A DNA stretch of 64,000 nucleotides from Thermodesulfobacteriota bacterium (GCA_040753795.1 JBFMDX010000003.1:62001-126000), one strand, 5' to 3'; shown: positions 51,786-61,581, numbered from the stretch's first letter. Notes: a model not told the origin generated them from the sequence alone. Translations and numbers: made by a program.

Positions 51786-54272
51786 TTACATATTCGATCC
51801 GCTCAGGATATTTTTGTTTTTGTGGTTGCCGTAAAGATAAAATCCGCCGATGGCCCCGGAGGCATTCTCCGTCCGGAAGACCATAAACGACAGGGTTGAA
51901 GCGGCCTGCCCGAAACGGGCCTTCACGTCAAAGACCTCATAAGCCCCGGCATTGAGATTCAGCGTCTGCACCCTATCGGCCATCAGATTCCCGTTCAGAT
52001 CGTAGGGTTCCATGCGCACCATCTGGGCCACGGTCAAGGGATTGCAGATCACGACTCCCGTCCACCAGTAGCTGTTGCCCGCGTAATGGGGAAGATGAAG
52101 AACATTTTTAAAGGCGTTTTCATCCAGCAGCGGATAACTGGCATTGTCGGTTCTGCCGGGGACGTTGTAGGTATAATATCCGGCCAGCGGATAGAGGCCG
52201 GTAATCTCCAGAGCCGAATGATACAAGGGATCTCCCGCGGGTTTGGCGAAAAGATCCTGGACCTCCACGACTCTTTTTTCCCGGGGCGCCAGCACGATGT
52301 TGTAGTCCCCGGAGCGGTCCGCGCCGGCCAGGGCCAGATGGAACCGGACGGAATTCTCCGAATTATTGGGATTGATGAGGGTCACCCGGGTAATCCACGA
52401 ACCGGGAGCGGCGACGTGAGGCACGATCTTCTTTTCGGCTCCCCGCATGGGCAGGGCGAACAGGGTTTCCACGCCGGAGGTGTTGGACAGATACTGGAAC
52501 CCGCTCAAGACGCTGTCCGTGTTTCCCTGCACATCGATCCAGCCCGAAGCCGGCATGTCATAAAAGGGGTAAGAGCCGGGTTTGATGGAAAGATACCCGC
52601 GGCCGGCGATGGTCTCGGTGACTTCCTTCTGAAGAATGCCGGTGGCGGAATACAGCCGGAGCCGCACCTGGGCGTCTTCAAACCCCTCGTTTCTGACGCC
52701 GGAAAACAACCTGACTTTCGGGGTCATGGGAGCGGCCGTATCAGGCAGGATCAGCCGGCTTGCCCGGGACTCCTGCTGGACAAAAGTGGCCAGAAAGGAA
52801 TTTGCCGATCCGATCAGGTTGAGCAGTTCAACCGGGCCGTCGGCTGCCAGGGTCAAGCGCTCGGTTTCAATCAGTTCATGCATGGGTATGGGGAAATCAC
52901 TGAAGAAAAAACGCCTTTTCTCGCCGGGTTCAAGACGCAGCGGGCCCAGAAGCGTCTGGATCGGTGCCCCTTCCCCGTCCCCGCTGGTCAGGGTCACGCC
53001 GTCTACCGCCGTCTCCCCCGCATTGGTCAGGGTAAAACCGGACCAGTCACCGGACTTGGGGATATAGGGGACCTCCTGGCTGAAGGCCCTGCTCAGGTCC
53101 AGGGCCAGGGTATAGATGTTCGGATCGGCCGTGTAATCGTCCTGGGTCAGGCGAATGGTATAGGGGGCGGTGACGGCCGTAATAGTATCATCCAGCGGCA
53201 CGCCGCTGGTGATGATTTTTCGCACCAGTTCATTGCCGTTGCCGTCAGTTACAACCGCCTCCATGTCCTTCCAGCTCCCGGCCTGTTTTTCGATCCGCAG
53301 AGAAAAGGTATCACCGGGCCGGGCGTTAACGGTATAGGTGTCCTCATTCAGCAGAACCAGCTGGTAGGTGCCGGGAGCGATTTCCGCCGCTGCATTGCCC
53401 TGATTCTCAAGCGGGTCATCCATGGATCTGGCCAGCCGCACGATCTCCTGATAATTCAGACCCGGGAAACCGGAGCCGATGGCCATGGGATAATTGAGCA
53501 GTTCCGGATGATCGGCAACGCTGTTGCCCGTCCACTGGCCGCCGGTGATGGCCCCGGCGCCATTTAAAAACAGATCATAGGTATAAGCCGTGGATCTCAC
53601 CTGGGTTCCCATGAAGTCCGGCGAGACAAAATCATCGGCGTAATACACCGTCGTCTCCACCGACTGGGTGCTGCCGCTGATACTGCTGCGCATCTCATAA
53701 CGGTATACAGGATAGGACCACACCTCGGTGCCGGCCGCCAGATCGGCCACAAAGGCCTTCTGCAGATCGCCGATATAGTGCAGCAGCCAGTAGTGAAACA
53801 CCTCGGGCCGGGAACCGTCGTCCGTCTCGACCAGATCGCCGTTGTGGATCAGGGTCAGCAGGCCTTTCTTGTCTCCCACCCGGAAGATGATATTCTGTTC
53901 GGAGGAGGGGAAAATATTGATATGTTCATAACAGGCCGCCCGGGCCCAGTAAGCGCAGAGCCCGTACCAGGCAGGCGCGTTGGGATCATAAAAGGCGTTC
54001 AGGTACTGGGTCAGGGCTTCGCCGCTGGTCACCCCGGTGGTCAGGAGATTGTATTTTTCAAGGGGCGCCGGCCGGCCCCGGTAATCGATGCCGGTACCGA
54101 GCCCGCCATACATGAAAGGCCACCAGTAACCGGACCAGGGCACGGATGTGGATTGAGCGGCCCCGGCGGAAACCGCGGAAAACAGGAGAATGGCTATCAT
54201 CAATACCGGCGTCAGCGCAGCCCTGGCCGGGGATATTACACGTGAACCATCGCGGGACATATTCTTCATCAT
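51786..54272 (-). CDS. Large secreted protein, transglutaminase-elicitor-like N terminus
   Basis: 828 aa. Signal peptide to about residue 39. Residues 46-145 (GYWWPF, PLEKYNLL, WYGLCAYWARA with Cys106, RVGDKKGLLTLIH) recall the transglutaminase-elicitor family, in which a W-x-G-x-C-x-x-W motif holds the catalytic Cys. Residues about 290-400 have a bacterial pre-peptidase-like beta domain. Residues about 500-828 contain at least two modules with W-x-x-x-V-x-x-x-N-P patterns, the last like the C terminus of the Cys-rich protein encoded at 55079. Export is clear; transglutaminase activity is only suggested. A small secreted-protein gene lies 9 bp upstream. Confidence 0.6.
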   Translation of the reverse strand: MMKNMSRDGSRVISPARAALTPVLMIAILLFSAVSAGAAQSTSVPWSGYWWPFMYGGLGTGIDYRGRPAPLEKYNLLTTGVTSGEALTQYLNAFYDPNAPAWYGLCAYWARAACYEHINIFPSSEQNIIFRVGDKKGLLTLIHNGDLVETDDGSRPEVFHYWLLHYIGDLQKAFVADLAAGTEVWSYPVYRYEMRSSISGSTQSVETTVYYADDFVSPDFMGTQVRSTAYTYDLFLNGAGAITGGQWTGNSVADHPELLNYPMAIGSGFPGLNYQEIVRLARSMDDPLENQGNAAAEIAPGTYQLVLLNEDTYTVNARPGDTFSLRIEKQAGSWKDMEAVVTDGNGNELVRKIITSGVPLDDTITAVTAPYTIRLTQDDYTADPNIYTLALDLSRAFSQEVPYIPKSGDWSGFTLTNAGETAVDGVTLTSGDGEGAPIQTLLGPLRLEPGEKRRFFFSDFPIPMHELIETERLTLAADGPVELLNLIGSANSFLATFVQQESRASRLILPDTAAPMTPKVRLFSGVRNEGFEDAQVRLRLYSATGILQKEVTETIAGRGYLSIKPGSYPFYDMPASGWIDVQGNTDSVLSGFQYLSNTSGVETLFALPMRGAEKKIVPHVAAPGSWITRVTLINPNNSENSVRFHLALAGADRSGDYNIVLAPREKRVVEVQDLFAKPAGDPLYHSALEITGLYPLAGYYTYNVPGRTDNASYPLLDENAFKNVLHLPHYAGNSYWWTGVVICNPLTVAQMVRMEPYDLNGNLMADRVQTLNLNAGAYEVFDVKARFGQAASTLSFMVFRTENASGAIGGFYLYGNHKNKNILSGSNM

Positions 54273-54281
54273 CTAACCACC

Positions 54282-54950
54282 CTAATTCAGAAGCCAGGAA
54301 CGCCGTTGCGGCGTTTCTTCATAAATCCACCAGGAACCATTTGCCGGCCAGAGCTGCCGGACGGCCAGGCGGCCCCTGTCATCGTTAACCCTTACCATTA
54401 CCAAATCCCCGGCAACATTCGGTGAGCCCGCTCTGATCCAGCCGTTGGTTCTGGCTTCATCAATACTGACGGTTTCAGAGGAAATCGTATAGGTACGGGT
54501 AAAAGCACTGTCTCCCGCCCGGATGATTTCCTGATACATCCGGCCGTCGTCTCTGGCATCGATCGGGATGATGTCGCAGGGAGCGGGAAATCCGGGGCAA
54601 AGCAGCAGGCCGGTGTCACTGGTCTTTTCGGCGTTCTGCGGACCCCGCCAGCGGATGAGGCCATCGGCGCCGGATGGCGGCAGAATGACTTCACAGACCG
54701 CTTGCGCTCCGGCCACGGCTTCCATGAAAAAACCAAGCGACATAGAGCCGTCCGCGGCCGATTCCGGCATCACTTTCCAGACCTGGGTCTGGGGGGGAGA
54801 AGCATCATTCATGGCCGTGTACTCGGAAGCGATACTCGCGGCGGTTCCAGTCCGGTAAAAATCCGCCGGACATTCAATCGCAATCATCGTCAGGATGACG
54901 GACAGCAAAAAGACAAATCCTGACCGCGGGAGGCTGTTGTGGTTTATCAT
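54282..54950 (-). CDS. Secreted hypothetical protein
   Basis: 222 aa from the ATG at 54950, which has AAGGTGA six bases upstream. N-terminal signal peptide (FVFLLSVILTMIAIECPA). The mature part has three cysteines and a beta-rich, W/R-containing middle (LIRWRGPQN) with a C-terminal WPANGSWWIYEE segment. I recognise no family. Same strand as, and 9 bp upstream of, the large secreted protein gene, so the two are probably coexpressed and may work together. A strong terminator just upstream isolates them from the Cys-rich protein gene. Confidence 0.6.
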   Translation of the reverse strand: MINHNSLPRSGFVFLLSVILTMIAIECPADFYRTGTAASIASEYTAMNDASPPQTQVWKVMPESAADGSMSLGFFMEAVAGAQAVCEVILPPSGADGLIRWRGPQNAEKTSDTGLLLCPGFPAPCDIIPIDARDDGRMYQEIIRAGDSAFTRTYTISSETVSIDEARTNGWIRAGSPNVAGDLVMVRVNDDRGRLAVRQLWPANGSWWIYEETPQRRSWLLN

Positions 54951-54978
54951 GTCATCACCTTCATTCACATCCCCATGA

Positions 54979-55012
54979 AAAAAGTGGGGGGTCTGTTTCC
55001 AAACCCCCCACC
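54979..55012 (-). terminator. Strong intrinsic terminator of the Cys-rich protein gene
   Basis: GTGGGGGG (minus strand 55012-55005 side) pairs with CCCCCCAC (54992-54985 side), 8 GC-rich bp extended by GTTT/AAAC in the loop, followed on the minus strand by six U (54984-54979). It lies 67 bp after the stop at 55079. Confidence 0.88.
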
Positions 55013-55078
55013 ATTTTTACTTAAAGACCCATCATGCGTTCCTGCTCACGCCGGAGCACACGATCGAGCGTTTACAAC

Positions 55079-56173
55079 TTAGTCAACGACGTAACCCATG
55101 GCTTCGTCGCCATTGCCCATCATGGCAAAGCCTTCGGCAGCGCCGTAATTGCAGGCCGCGGTGATGTAGCTGCGACCGTCAACATCGGCAGAACCGGTCC
55201 AGGTGATGCTGTCGACAGAGTCAACAAACATTCCGCCGGCCGGAACGGAAACCGTGGCGGTGGCGGTATTGCCGGCCACATCATGCAGGGTCAGGACGGC
55301 GGTACCGGCGGTGGTGCCCGGGTTCACGATGGCCATGCCTCTCCAGAAGGAGGTGTTGGCGGCAAAGTAGGGGAAAGTCAGGTTGGTCGTCGGAGCCGCA
55401 GCAGCGCAGCAGACCGTGGCGACATCGATGATGCATTCGCAGATGGTGCAGCCGCCGCAGATGGTGACGCCGGTGTTGTCCAGCAGGTTGACCTTGACCT
55501 GAACCTTGGCGCCGGAAGCGACCAGGGCCGGATCGATTCTCATGGGCGGAATATCAATCCACCACCATTCGCCGGACAGCGGCGGAATGACAAAACCAAT
55601 CACCGGAGCGGTCGATTCCAGAACGGTGGCCCGGGAAGCAGCAGCAACGGTGCAGGTGGGGTCAGACGGCAGAGCAGCCGGAGCAACCGGGGTGATCTCG
55701 TCGGACAGATAGTAGGTGTGAGCGCCGAAGGTGCCGAAGGTAACGCCGGTGCCATGGGCCAGCAGCGCGCAGGCGGCAGCCTGGGTAGCAGCGGTATCGA
55801 CCTGGATGGCAGCCGGAGCGGAACCCAGGGTGTTGGAGAAATAAGCGCCTCTGTCACCAGCCACGCCGTTGACCAGGATGGTCATTTTGATACCCACATC
55901 CAGGCCGGCCACGAAAGCGGTCGGATCCGGCAGGCAGTCGCAGACATGCAGGATGGCTTTGCAGTTGTTGGCCGGGTTCCAGGAGCAGTATCCGTCCAGA
56001 GCGGTGTTCAGGTCATAGTCAAATTCGTTGCAGACCGCGGCAGTCTGACCGCCGGCGGGGCAGGGAACGTTTCTCAGCGGGCATTTGCAGGTAGAGCACG
56101 CATCGGCAAAAGCGCCGGTGGTGAAAACCAGAGCGGTCGCCAGCACTGCGAGTAACACAAGAATCTTCTTCAT
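55079..56173 (-). CDS. Cys-rich secreted surface protein, probably highly expressed
   Basis: 364 aa from the ATG with GAGGAG eight bases upstream. Signal peptide to AFA at about residue 23. The mature chain has 18 cysteines, nine in the first 65 residues (CSTCKCPL, CDCLPD) and four in ICGGCTICEC near 240. The C-terminal ~100 residues form a beta domain with FWRGMAIVNPG, close in pattern to a module of the protein at 51786. A near-perfect ribosome site, uniform GC-ending codons, an AT-rich 5' region and a strong terminator suggest high expression. No family recognised; a structural surface role is inferred. Confidence 0.7.
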   Translation of the reverse strand: MKKILVLLAVLATALVFTTGAFADACSTCKCPLRNVPCPAGGQTAAVCNEFDYDLNTALDGYCSWNPANNCKAILHVCDCLPDPTAFVAGLDVGIKMTILVNGVAGDRGAYFSNTLGSAPAAIQVDTAATQAAACALLAHGTGVTFGTFGAHTYYLSDEITPVAPAALPSDPTCTVAAASRATVLESTAPVIGFVIPPLSGEWWWIDIPPMRIDPALVASGAKVQVKVNLLDNTGVTICGGCTICECIIDVATVCCAAAAPTTNLTFPYFAANTSFWRGMAIVNPGTTAGTAVLTLHDVAGNTATATVSVPAGGMFVDSVDSITWTGSADVDGRSYITAACNYGAAEGFAMMGNGDEAMGYVVD

Positions 56174-56411
56174 TTTTTTTCTCCTCATTGTAATTTTTTT
56201 TAACTGATGATAATCGTCAACGGTACCGACAAAACATTAACTACTTATACAATTTTCCGCTTATCCTCCTCCTTTCCCTTTACGTTTTTTTTGTTAGAAT
56301 AAACTTTTTTTACGTCTATAACCAAAGATCCCCTCCTTGTCAAGCTTTTCATTTTTCAGCTTTTTTACAAGTTCGGGATCAGGTCCCCGCTGATCGTTGT
56401 TTTTGAGTCGT

Positions 56412-57623
56412 TTATTGCTCGTCTGCTTCTGTTTCGCTTCTTGATCCCAGGTTCAGCACCATGAGAAGAATTCGATCACCGCAGATCCCCTTCAATGCGG
56501 CTGATTCTCCATATGCAATACCTATGCCTATTTCTTTTACCGAACCGTTCAACAAGTTTCTTTCATTTTTATTGGACGGATTCAGTTCATAGGAAAACAT
56601 GTTTTTAAAGACCTGCCCCATCAAATCCCGGATCCGGCCATAATCATTATTGTCCAGGTATTTCAGCCACTCGTCATCATCGCCCAGGCAGGCCCGCCAG
56701 AGCTGTTCTCTGGATTCGGCCGCCTCGTATCCGGCTTCGCGGATACGATCCTCAAAAGTCCGGCCATCCTGTGATTTATGGGAAAAGTACCCGTTTTCCA
56801 TCATGTCTTCGGCATGAGACTCGGCCGCTTCCTGCAGATCCAGATTGACGGTCAGCGGGGGAAGGCCTTGATTTAACATATCTTTCCAATCCGGAAAGTC
56901 CTTCAGCACCTGAACCGGATCCAAGCCCAGGGCTTCGGCCGTGCCCAGCGGATTGACCCGGGCCTGATTGACCAGCCGCAGGAATTCGGACTGGGCGCAG
57001 GGCATGACCGCCCCGAAATCACAGGTGGCCACGTAAACATTTCTCCGGCCGCCGCCGACCCGCAACTTGCCGGTCTGGACGCTGATGCCCGCTTCCATAA
57101 GACAAGGGTCCAGAATATTACGCTTTTCCTTCCGATCCGGATTCAACTCATCCAGAAACATATACTCGAATATCAGCCGGACGGCTTCATCTGGATTGAT
57201 AAAATTGGCAAAAACGATCATTCCCAGGGATTCACCCGATACGACAGCCGGATAACCGGCTTCCCGGATCCGTTCTTCATACCCCTGCCCGTCAGGAGAT
57301 GTGCTGGAATAGTAGTTCCGGGAGAGCATGTCCCAGTCATGGGCGCAGGCGGTTTCCGCCAGGGCCTGGTTAAAGGTCAGTGGAGAAAGCCCATTTATCA
57401 GAACCGTTTCCAGTTCCGGGAAATCCGCCAGAACCTTGTCCGGATCCAGGCCCAGGGAGGCGGCCGTTTCCAGCGGATTCAGACGGGCCTGGTTGATCAG
57501 GGCCAGCAGAGCCTCATCCTGGGGAGTGGGCAGATCGGATTCGGCCAGAAGGCTGCCGACGGCGCATACCGCCAGAAGAGCGGTTAACATCAGAACCAGA
57601 TATATTTTCTTTATCGTTGCCAT
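56412..57623 (-). CDS. Secreted protein with two tandem CAP/SCP domains
   Basis: 403 aa from the ATG at 57623 (57650 adds nine residues; neither has a clear ribosome site). Signal peptide with a long hydrophobic stretch, cleavage near residue 27. Two homologous halves follow: LINQARLNPLETAASLGLD near 40 and LVNQARVNPLGTAEALGLD near 218, each followed by a CAP core with an H-D-W or H-A-E-D-M metal-site helix. The second half keeps ESHAEDMMENGYFSH, the first has AHDWDML. YkwD-like CAP proteins bind lipids or have unknown extracellular roles. The internal duplication is clear. Confidence 0.85.
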   Translation of the reverse strand: MATIKKIYLVLMLTALLAVCAVGSLLAESDLPTPQDEALLALINQARLNPLETAASLGLDPDKVLADFPELETVLINGLSPLTFNQALAETACAHDWDMLSRNYYSSTSPDGQGYEERIREAGYPAVVSGESLGMIVFANFINPDEAVRLIFEYMFLDELNPDRKEKRNILDPCLMEAGISVQTGKLRVGGGRRNVYVATCDFGAVMPCAQSEFLRLVNQARVNPLGTAEALGLDPVQVLKDFPDWKDMLNQGLPPLTVNLDLQEAAESHAEDMMENGYFSHKSQDGRTFEDRIREAGYEAAESREQLWRACLGDDDEWLKYLDNNDYGRIRDLMGQVFKNMFSYELNPSNKNERNLLNGSVKEIGIGIAYGESAALKGICGDRILLMVLNLGSRSETEADEQ

Positions 57624-58085
57624 AGCGTAACAACTAAAAGCAAAATCCATGCAAAGAGAAGGAATATCGCAAATCTTTTTCAGAAATTTATGGCCACCAT
57701 GACGGATGTTTTATTTCAATAACTTGTTTTTATTAAACATATATTTTTTTTGTCCATACAGACAAACCGGATATGCATAATACTTTCAGATTAATGAAAA
57801 AGGCTTTTTTATCTGGATCACCCGGTCAAGCCGAGTGATAACGAGCATTTAAGCCTAATAACGATAAACCTTTATCCCGAACAATCAGATGAGGACGAAA
57901 ATTAATTCAAGCAAGCCTGGCGATGAAGGATTCGCCTCCATCCAATATTGGCTAAATTTAACCAATCATGGCTATTTTCAGCCATCCACCTAAAACCATA
58001 ACACCCTAAAGCCACTTAATCACTTAAAACTTAAAACTTAATCACTTAAAACTTAACCACTTAAAACTTAATCACTTCCCCCCAA
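57624..58085. other. Gene-free interval with several hairpins and a repeat array
   Basis: AT-rich DNA between the CAP gene and the TonB receptor gene. It holds a REP-like hairpin at 57817-57839 (ATCACCCGG/CCGAGTGAT), small hairpins near 57920 and 57950-57985, and the degenerate array at 58009-58080. No coding frame was convincing. Confidence 0.65.
58009..58080. repeat. Degenerate CACTTAA/AACTTAA array after the TonB receptor gene
   Basis: About nine units of CCACTTAAT, CACTTAAAA and CTTAAAA type, ending a few bases from the stop codon of the minus-strand TonB receptor gene. Read from that gene, it is the same TTAAGTG orientation seen after glpC. Confidence 0.88.
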
Positions 58086-60143
58086 TCACCATCTTTTTCT
58101 CAACTCCACCCACAACGTGGCCGGTTCTCCCTCGATCAGGCTGTAGGTTCCCGGGGTGTCGTATTCCTTGTCAAACAGGTTGCGCACGGTAATTTCCAGG
58201 TCAAGCCCCGGCATACCGATATCCCGGATGGTGGTGCTGGCATCAACCAGCCAGACGCCGGGAACGGAGCGGATCTCCTGGCTACGGGGGAAAATCAGGT
58301 CGCGGGAATCAAAATACCCCAGCCGCACAAAAGCGGTCAGCCGCTCCAATGGCTTCCACGTGCCGGTCAGGTTGAAAAGAGAGTCCGGCCCGCTGTCAAA
58401 GGGATAGACCAGGTCGGTATAATGCTTTTCCACGGACCCGTCGGGACGGACAAAGGAGTAATCGTTCCAGTGATAGATTTCGTCCGGCCCGTCGTTATCC
58501 AGCAGGGTCAGGTTGGCCGCCAGGTCCAGGCTCCTGACAGGCGACACATGGCCCTCCAGCTCCACCCCCTGAATGTCCTGATGGTTGGGATCTGAAAGGC
58601 CCGCGTAGGGGTCTTCGTTGATGTGATTTTCTATCCGGCTGACGAAACCGCAGACGCTGAGCCCCGCCCGGGAAGAAGGCCGCCAGGAGAGCTGGAGATT
58701 CACGGTCTGGATTTCCTCGGTGTCGGGGCTGTCTTCCTCCAGCAACTGACGGGCAAAAGGCGTGCGGTAGGCCACCCCGTAAAGCAGTTTGGCCATCCAC
58801 TGGGATTCCGGAGACCAGACGGCCCCGACGTTGTAACTCAGGCAGTCGTCGTACTCGCCATGGGCGTCGTTCCGCAGACCGGCCCAGAGGTCGAGATTGC
58901 CGAACTTCTGATTGTACTGACCGAAGAGGGACCAGAGGGCGTCGTTGTAGTCGTTTTCGGCCAGTCCCGGCACGAGATTAAAGTTGTCCTGTCCCAGGTA
59001 GTCCGGCAGATACCCGTCCCAGATCGGCGCGTCCTTGACCCGCTTGTTGCGGTAGGAAACGCCGCCGGTAAAAAGGCCCCGGCCGGACAGGAAGGAACGG
59101 TCATAGATCATCTCACCGTAGGCGGTCTGTTCCCGCTGTTCCAGGGTGTTGTCGATGATCTTGTTCTCCGGGGCAAGAGCGCTATACGAACCGGTAAAGC
59201 GAAGCGCCGAGGAGCAATCCAGGTCTTTTGTCGCCTCCATCTTGACAAAACCGAAGGGATTGCTTCGTTCCTCCTGCCAGGAGAGGTTTCCGTCCGGCTG
59301 GGATAAAACGAACTCTTTGGTGTAATCTCGGATCATGCTGGAAACGGTCAGCCAGTTTTCATAGGAAAAGTTGCCCGACGCCTCCAGGTAATGGGACTCT
59401 CCCGGCTCATTATCGCCGTACCGTTCATCCGGAGGGAAAGCCGTTGCCTCGTCCTGCCAGAAACGGATGACATTGTAATCGGTGTCGCTTTCCTTGCCCT
59501 GGCGGGCGGTGATCGACAGAAAGGCGTCCCAGGGTCCTTCGTCGTGCCCGATGTTGGCGTAAACGGCCCTCTGCCCCGAGGGGCTGCCGCCGATGAGACC
59601 GGTTTCGGCCCCTTCCAGATCCTTGCCGGTCATGGGCACCAGATTGACGATGCCGGCAAAGGCGTCCGGTCCCCAGAGCACCGAACCGGGGCCGCGGAGG
59701 ATCTCGATGCGCTTGATGGGGGCCATGGATAGTTCATTATCCAGGGGGTGGATGGACTTGCTGGTATCCGATCCGGTGGGGACCGTGTCGTAAAGGAACA
59801 GGACCGAATCGGGGATTCCCCGCAGGTACGGCTGTGAACCCCACTCCTTTTGAGCCATGTAGAATCCCGGCTCCATCCCCAGGGCATGGCTCACGGTCTG
59901 GATCCCTTTTTCCGCCATCTCCTCGCGGGTGATGACGTTGGCCACGGCCGGCGCCTGCCAGGCGCTCTGCTGGCGCTTTGACGCAATGGAAAGGACCTCC
60001 AGATCCTCGCCGACAAACATCAGCAGGGTGTCATTCCGGCCGGCGCCCGGTTCTTCGTCGGCGGCCCGGGGCACACCCGGCAGCAGCAGGGCCGGCAGCA
60101 GGACAAGAATCATTACCGCCATGTTTAAAAATCGATGAATCAT
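58086..60143 (-). CDS. TonB-dependent outer-membrane receptor
   Basis: 685 aa. Signal peptide to about residue 28. A plug domain (residues about 45-170) with a TonB-box-like EDLEVLSIASK near 46, VANVITREEMAEKG and RIEILRGPGSVLWGPDAFAGIVNLVP follows. A 22-strand barrel ends in aromatic Trp. It imports a metal complex, cofactor or sugar across the outer membrane with TonB energy; the ligand is unknown. It is preceded by a sigma54-type regulator gene, a kinase gene and an ABC_sub_bind-type binding-protein gene on the same strand, suggesting that those genes control it. Confidence 0.93.
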   Translation of the reverse strand: MIHRFLNMAVMILVLLPALLLPGVPRAADEEPGAGRNDTLLMFVGEDLEVLSIASKRQQSAWQAPAVANVITREEMAEKGIQTVSHALGMEPGFYMAQKEWGSQPYLRGIPDSVLFLYDTVPTGSDTSKSIHPLDNELSMAPIKRIEILRGPGSVLWGPDAFAGIVNLVPMTGKDLEGAETGLIGGSPSGQRAVYANIGHDEGPWDAFLSITARQGKESDTDYNVIRFWQDEATAFPPDERYGDNEPGESHYLEASGNFSYENWLTVSSMIRDYTKEFVLSQPDGNLSWQEERSNPFGFVKMEATKDLDCSSALRFTGSYSALAPENKIIDNTLEQREQTAYGEMIYDRSFLSGRGLFTGGVSYRNKRVKDAPIWDGYLPDYLGQDNFNLVPGLAENDYNDALWSLFGQYNQKFGNLDLWAGLRNDAHGEYDDCLSYNVGAVWSPESQWMAKLLYGVAYRTPFARQLLEEDSPDTEEIQTVNLQLSWRPSSRAGLSVCGFVSRIENHINEDPYAGLSDPNHQDIQGVELEGHVSPVRSLDLAANLTLLDNDGPDEIYHWNDYSFVRPDGSVEKHYTDLVYPFDSGPDSLFNLTGTWKPLERLTAFVRLGYFDSRDLIFPRSQEIRSVPGVWLVDASTTIRDIGMPGLDLEITVRNLFDKEYDTPGTYSLIEGEPATLWVELRKRW

Positions 60144-60228
60144 TGCCGTATCACACGCACCTTACCAAAATTATCGTTTCATCATACAACACATCCCGCC
60201 GGAACGGGCTATGAAATATTGGTGTTCC

Positions 60229-61581
60229 TCATCCTTCTTTTATCTGATTCAGCAGCACCCGGAATTTGGCCCGGGTCAGCCCGAGAAGCCGGGCCGCCGC
60301 AGTCTGGTTGTCATGGCAGACCGCCATGGCCTGCCGGACCATCTCCTTTTCAACCTCTTCCAAAGACAGTCCTTCCGGCGGAAGCCGGAATCCGGCCGGA
60401 GACGGGTTCTGTGACCGGGTGGCGTCAAGAAAGGAAAGGGTCTCGGAGGTGATCTTTTTCGTCCCCCGGGACAGGATCATGGCCCGCTCCATGGCGTTGG
60501 AAAGTTCCCGGACATTCCCCGGCCAGGAATACTCCTTGAGGACCCGCAGCGCCCCGCTGGACAATTCCGTCACGGCCTGCCCCCCTTCCAGGCGGGCCAG
60601 GAAATGCCGGGCCAGAAGAATGGCGTCATCCTTGCGTTCCCGCAGGGGCGGCAGATTGATCGGAAAGACATTGATGCGGAAAAACAGGTCCTCGCGAAAT
60701 TTCCCTTTCTTGACGTTTTCCGCCAGACTCTGGTTGGTGGCGCAGACAAAACGGATATCCACCGGGATTTCCTCGTTGCCGCCCACCCGCTGGATCTTCT
60801 TCTCCTGCAGGGCGCGCAGGAGCCTGGCCTGGGCCTCCAGGGAGAGGTCGCCGATCTCATCCAGAAACAGAGTGCCCTTATGAGCGTACTCGAACTTGCC
60901 CAGGCTTTTCTGAATGGCGCCGGTAAACGACCCCTTTTCATGGCCGAACAGTTCGGACTCCACCAGGCTGGGGGAGATGGCGGCGCAGTTGAGGGTGACG
61001 AACCGTTCTTTCCGGCGCGGGCTGCAGGTATGAATGTACCGGGCCAGCAGTTCTTTGCCCGTGCCGGACTCCCCGCCGACCATGACGGCGGCGTCGGTTT
61101 CGGCCACCATCCGGGCCAGGTCCATGATCTCGCCCATCCGGGGAGAGGCGTAAACGATTTCATCGCTTCCCGCCGCCCGGCGGATTTCGTTTTTAAGATC
61201 GCGGTTCTCGGCCATGAGACGGGACAGACCGAGGGTCTTTTCCACGGTCAGCAGGATGCGCTCCTCTTCAAAGGGTTTGGTGATATAATCCACGGCTCCC
61301 TGACGCATGGCGTCCACGGCCGAATCCACCGTGGCAAAGGCGGTGATGAACACCACCGGGGGAGGAATCTCCATCTCCGTGATCTTTTTAAGCAGACTGA
61401 TGCCGTCCAGCCGCGGCATCTTGATATCCGTGATGACCATGTCAAAAGGAGTGGCGGCGACCATCTCCAGCGCCTCCACGCCGTCCCCGGCCTCTTCCAC
61501 ATGATAACCGTATCGGCCCAGCATCATGGACAGCAGGTGACGCATCTTTTCTTCATCGTCCACAACCAGTATACGCGCCAT
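60229..61581 (-). CDS. NtrC-family sigma54-dependent response regulator
   Basis: 450 aa. Receiver domain with phospho-acceptor D52 (VITDIKMP), AAA+ domain with Walker A GGESGTGKE near residue 168, the sigma54-contact loop GSFTGA (the consensus is GAFTGA) near 220, Walker B TLFLDEIGDLS near 240, and a C-terminal Fis-type helix-turn-helix (NQTAAARLLGLTRAKFRVLL). It activates RpoN promoters after phosphorylation by the adjacent kinase. No clear RpoN site was found in the 85 bp before the TonB receptor gene. Confidence 0.95.
   Translation of the reverse strand: MARILVVDDEEKMRHLLSMMLGRYGYHVEEAGDGVEALEMVAATPFDMVITDIKMPRLDGISLLKKITEMEIPPPVVFITAFATVDSAVDAMRQGAVDYITKPFEEERILLTVEKTLGLSRLMAENRDLKNEIRRAAGSDEIVYASPRMGEIMDLARMVAETDAAVMVGGESGTGKELLARYIHTCSPRRKERFVTLNCAAISPSLVESELFGHEKGSFTGAIQKSLGKFEYAHKGTLFLDEIGDLSLEAQARLLRALQEKKIQRVGGNEEIPVDIRFVCATNQSLAENVKKGKFREDLFFRINVFPINLPPLRERKDDAILLARHFLARLEGGQAVTELSSGALRVLKEYSWPGNVRELSNAMERAMILSRGTKKITSETLSFLDATRSQNPSPAGFRLPPEGLSLEEVEKEMVRQAMAVCHDNQTAAARLLGLTRAKFRVLLNQIKEG

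Noticed and set aside
60144-60228. RpoN promoter between the regulator and the TonB receptor.
   Set aside because: No GG-N10-GC with flanking consensus was found in this gap.
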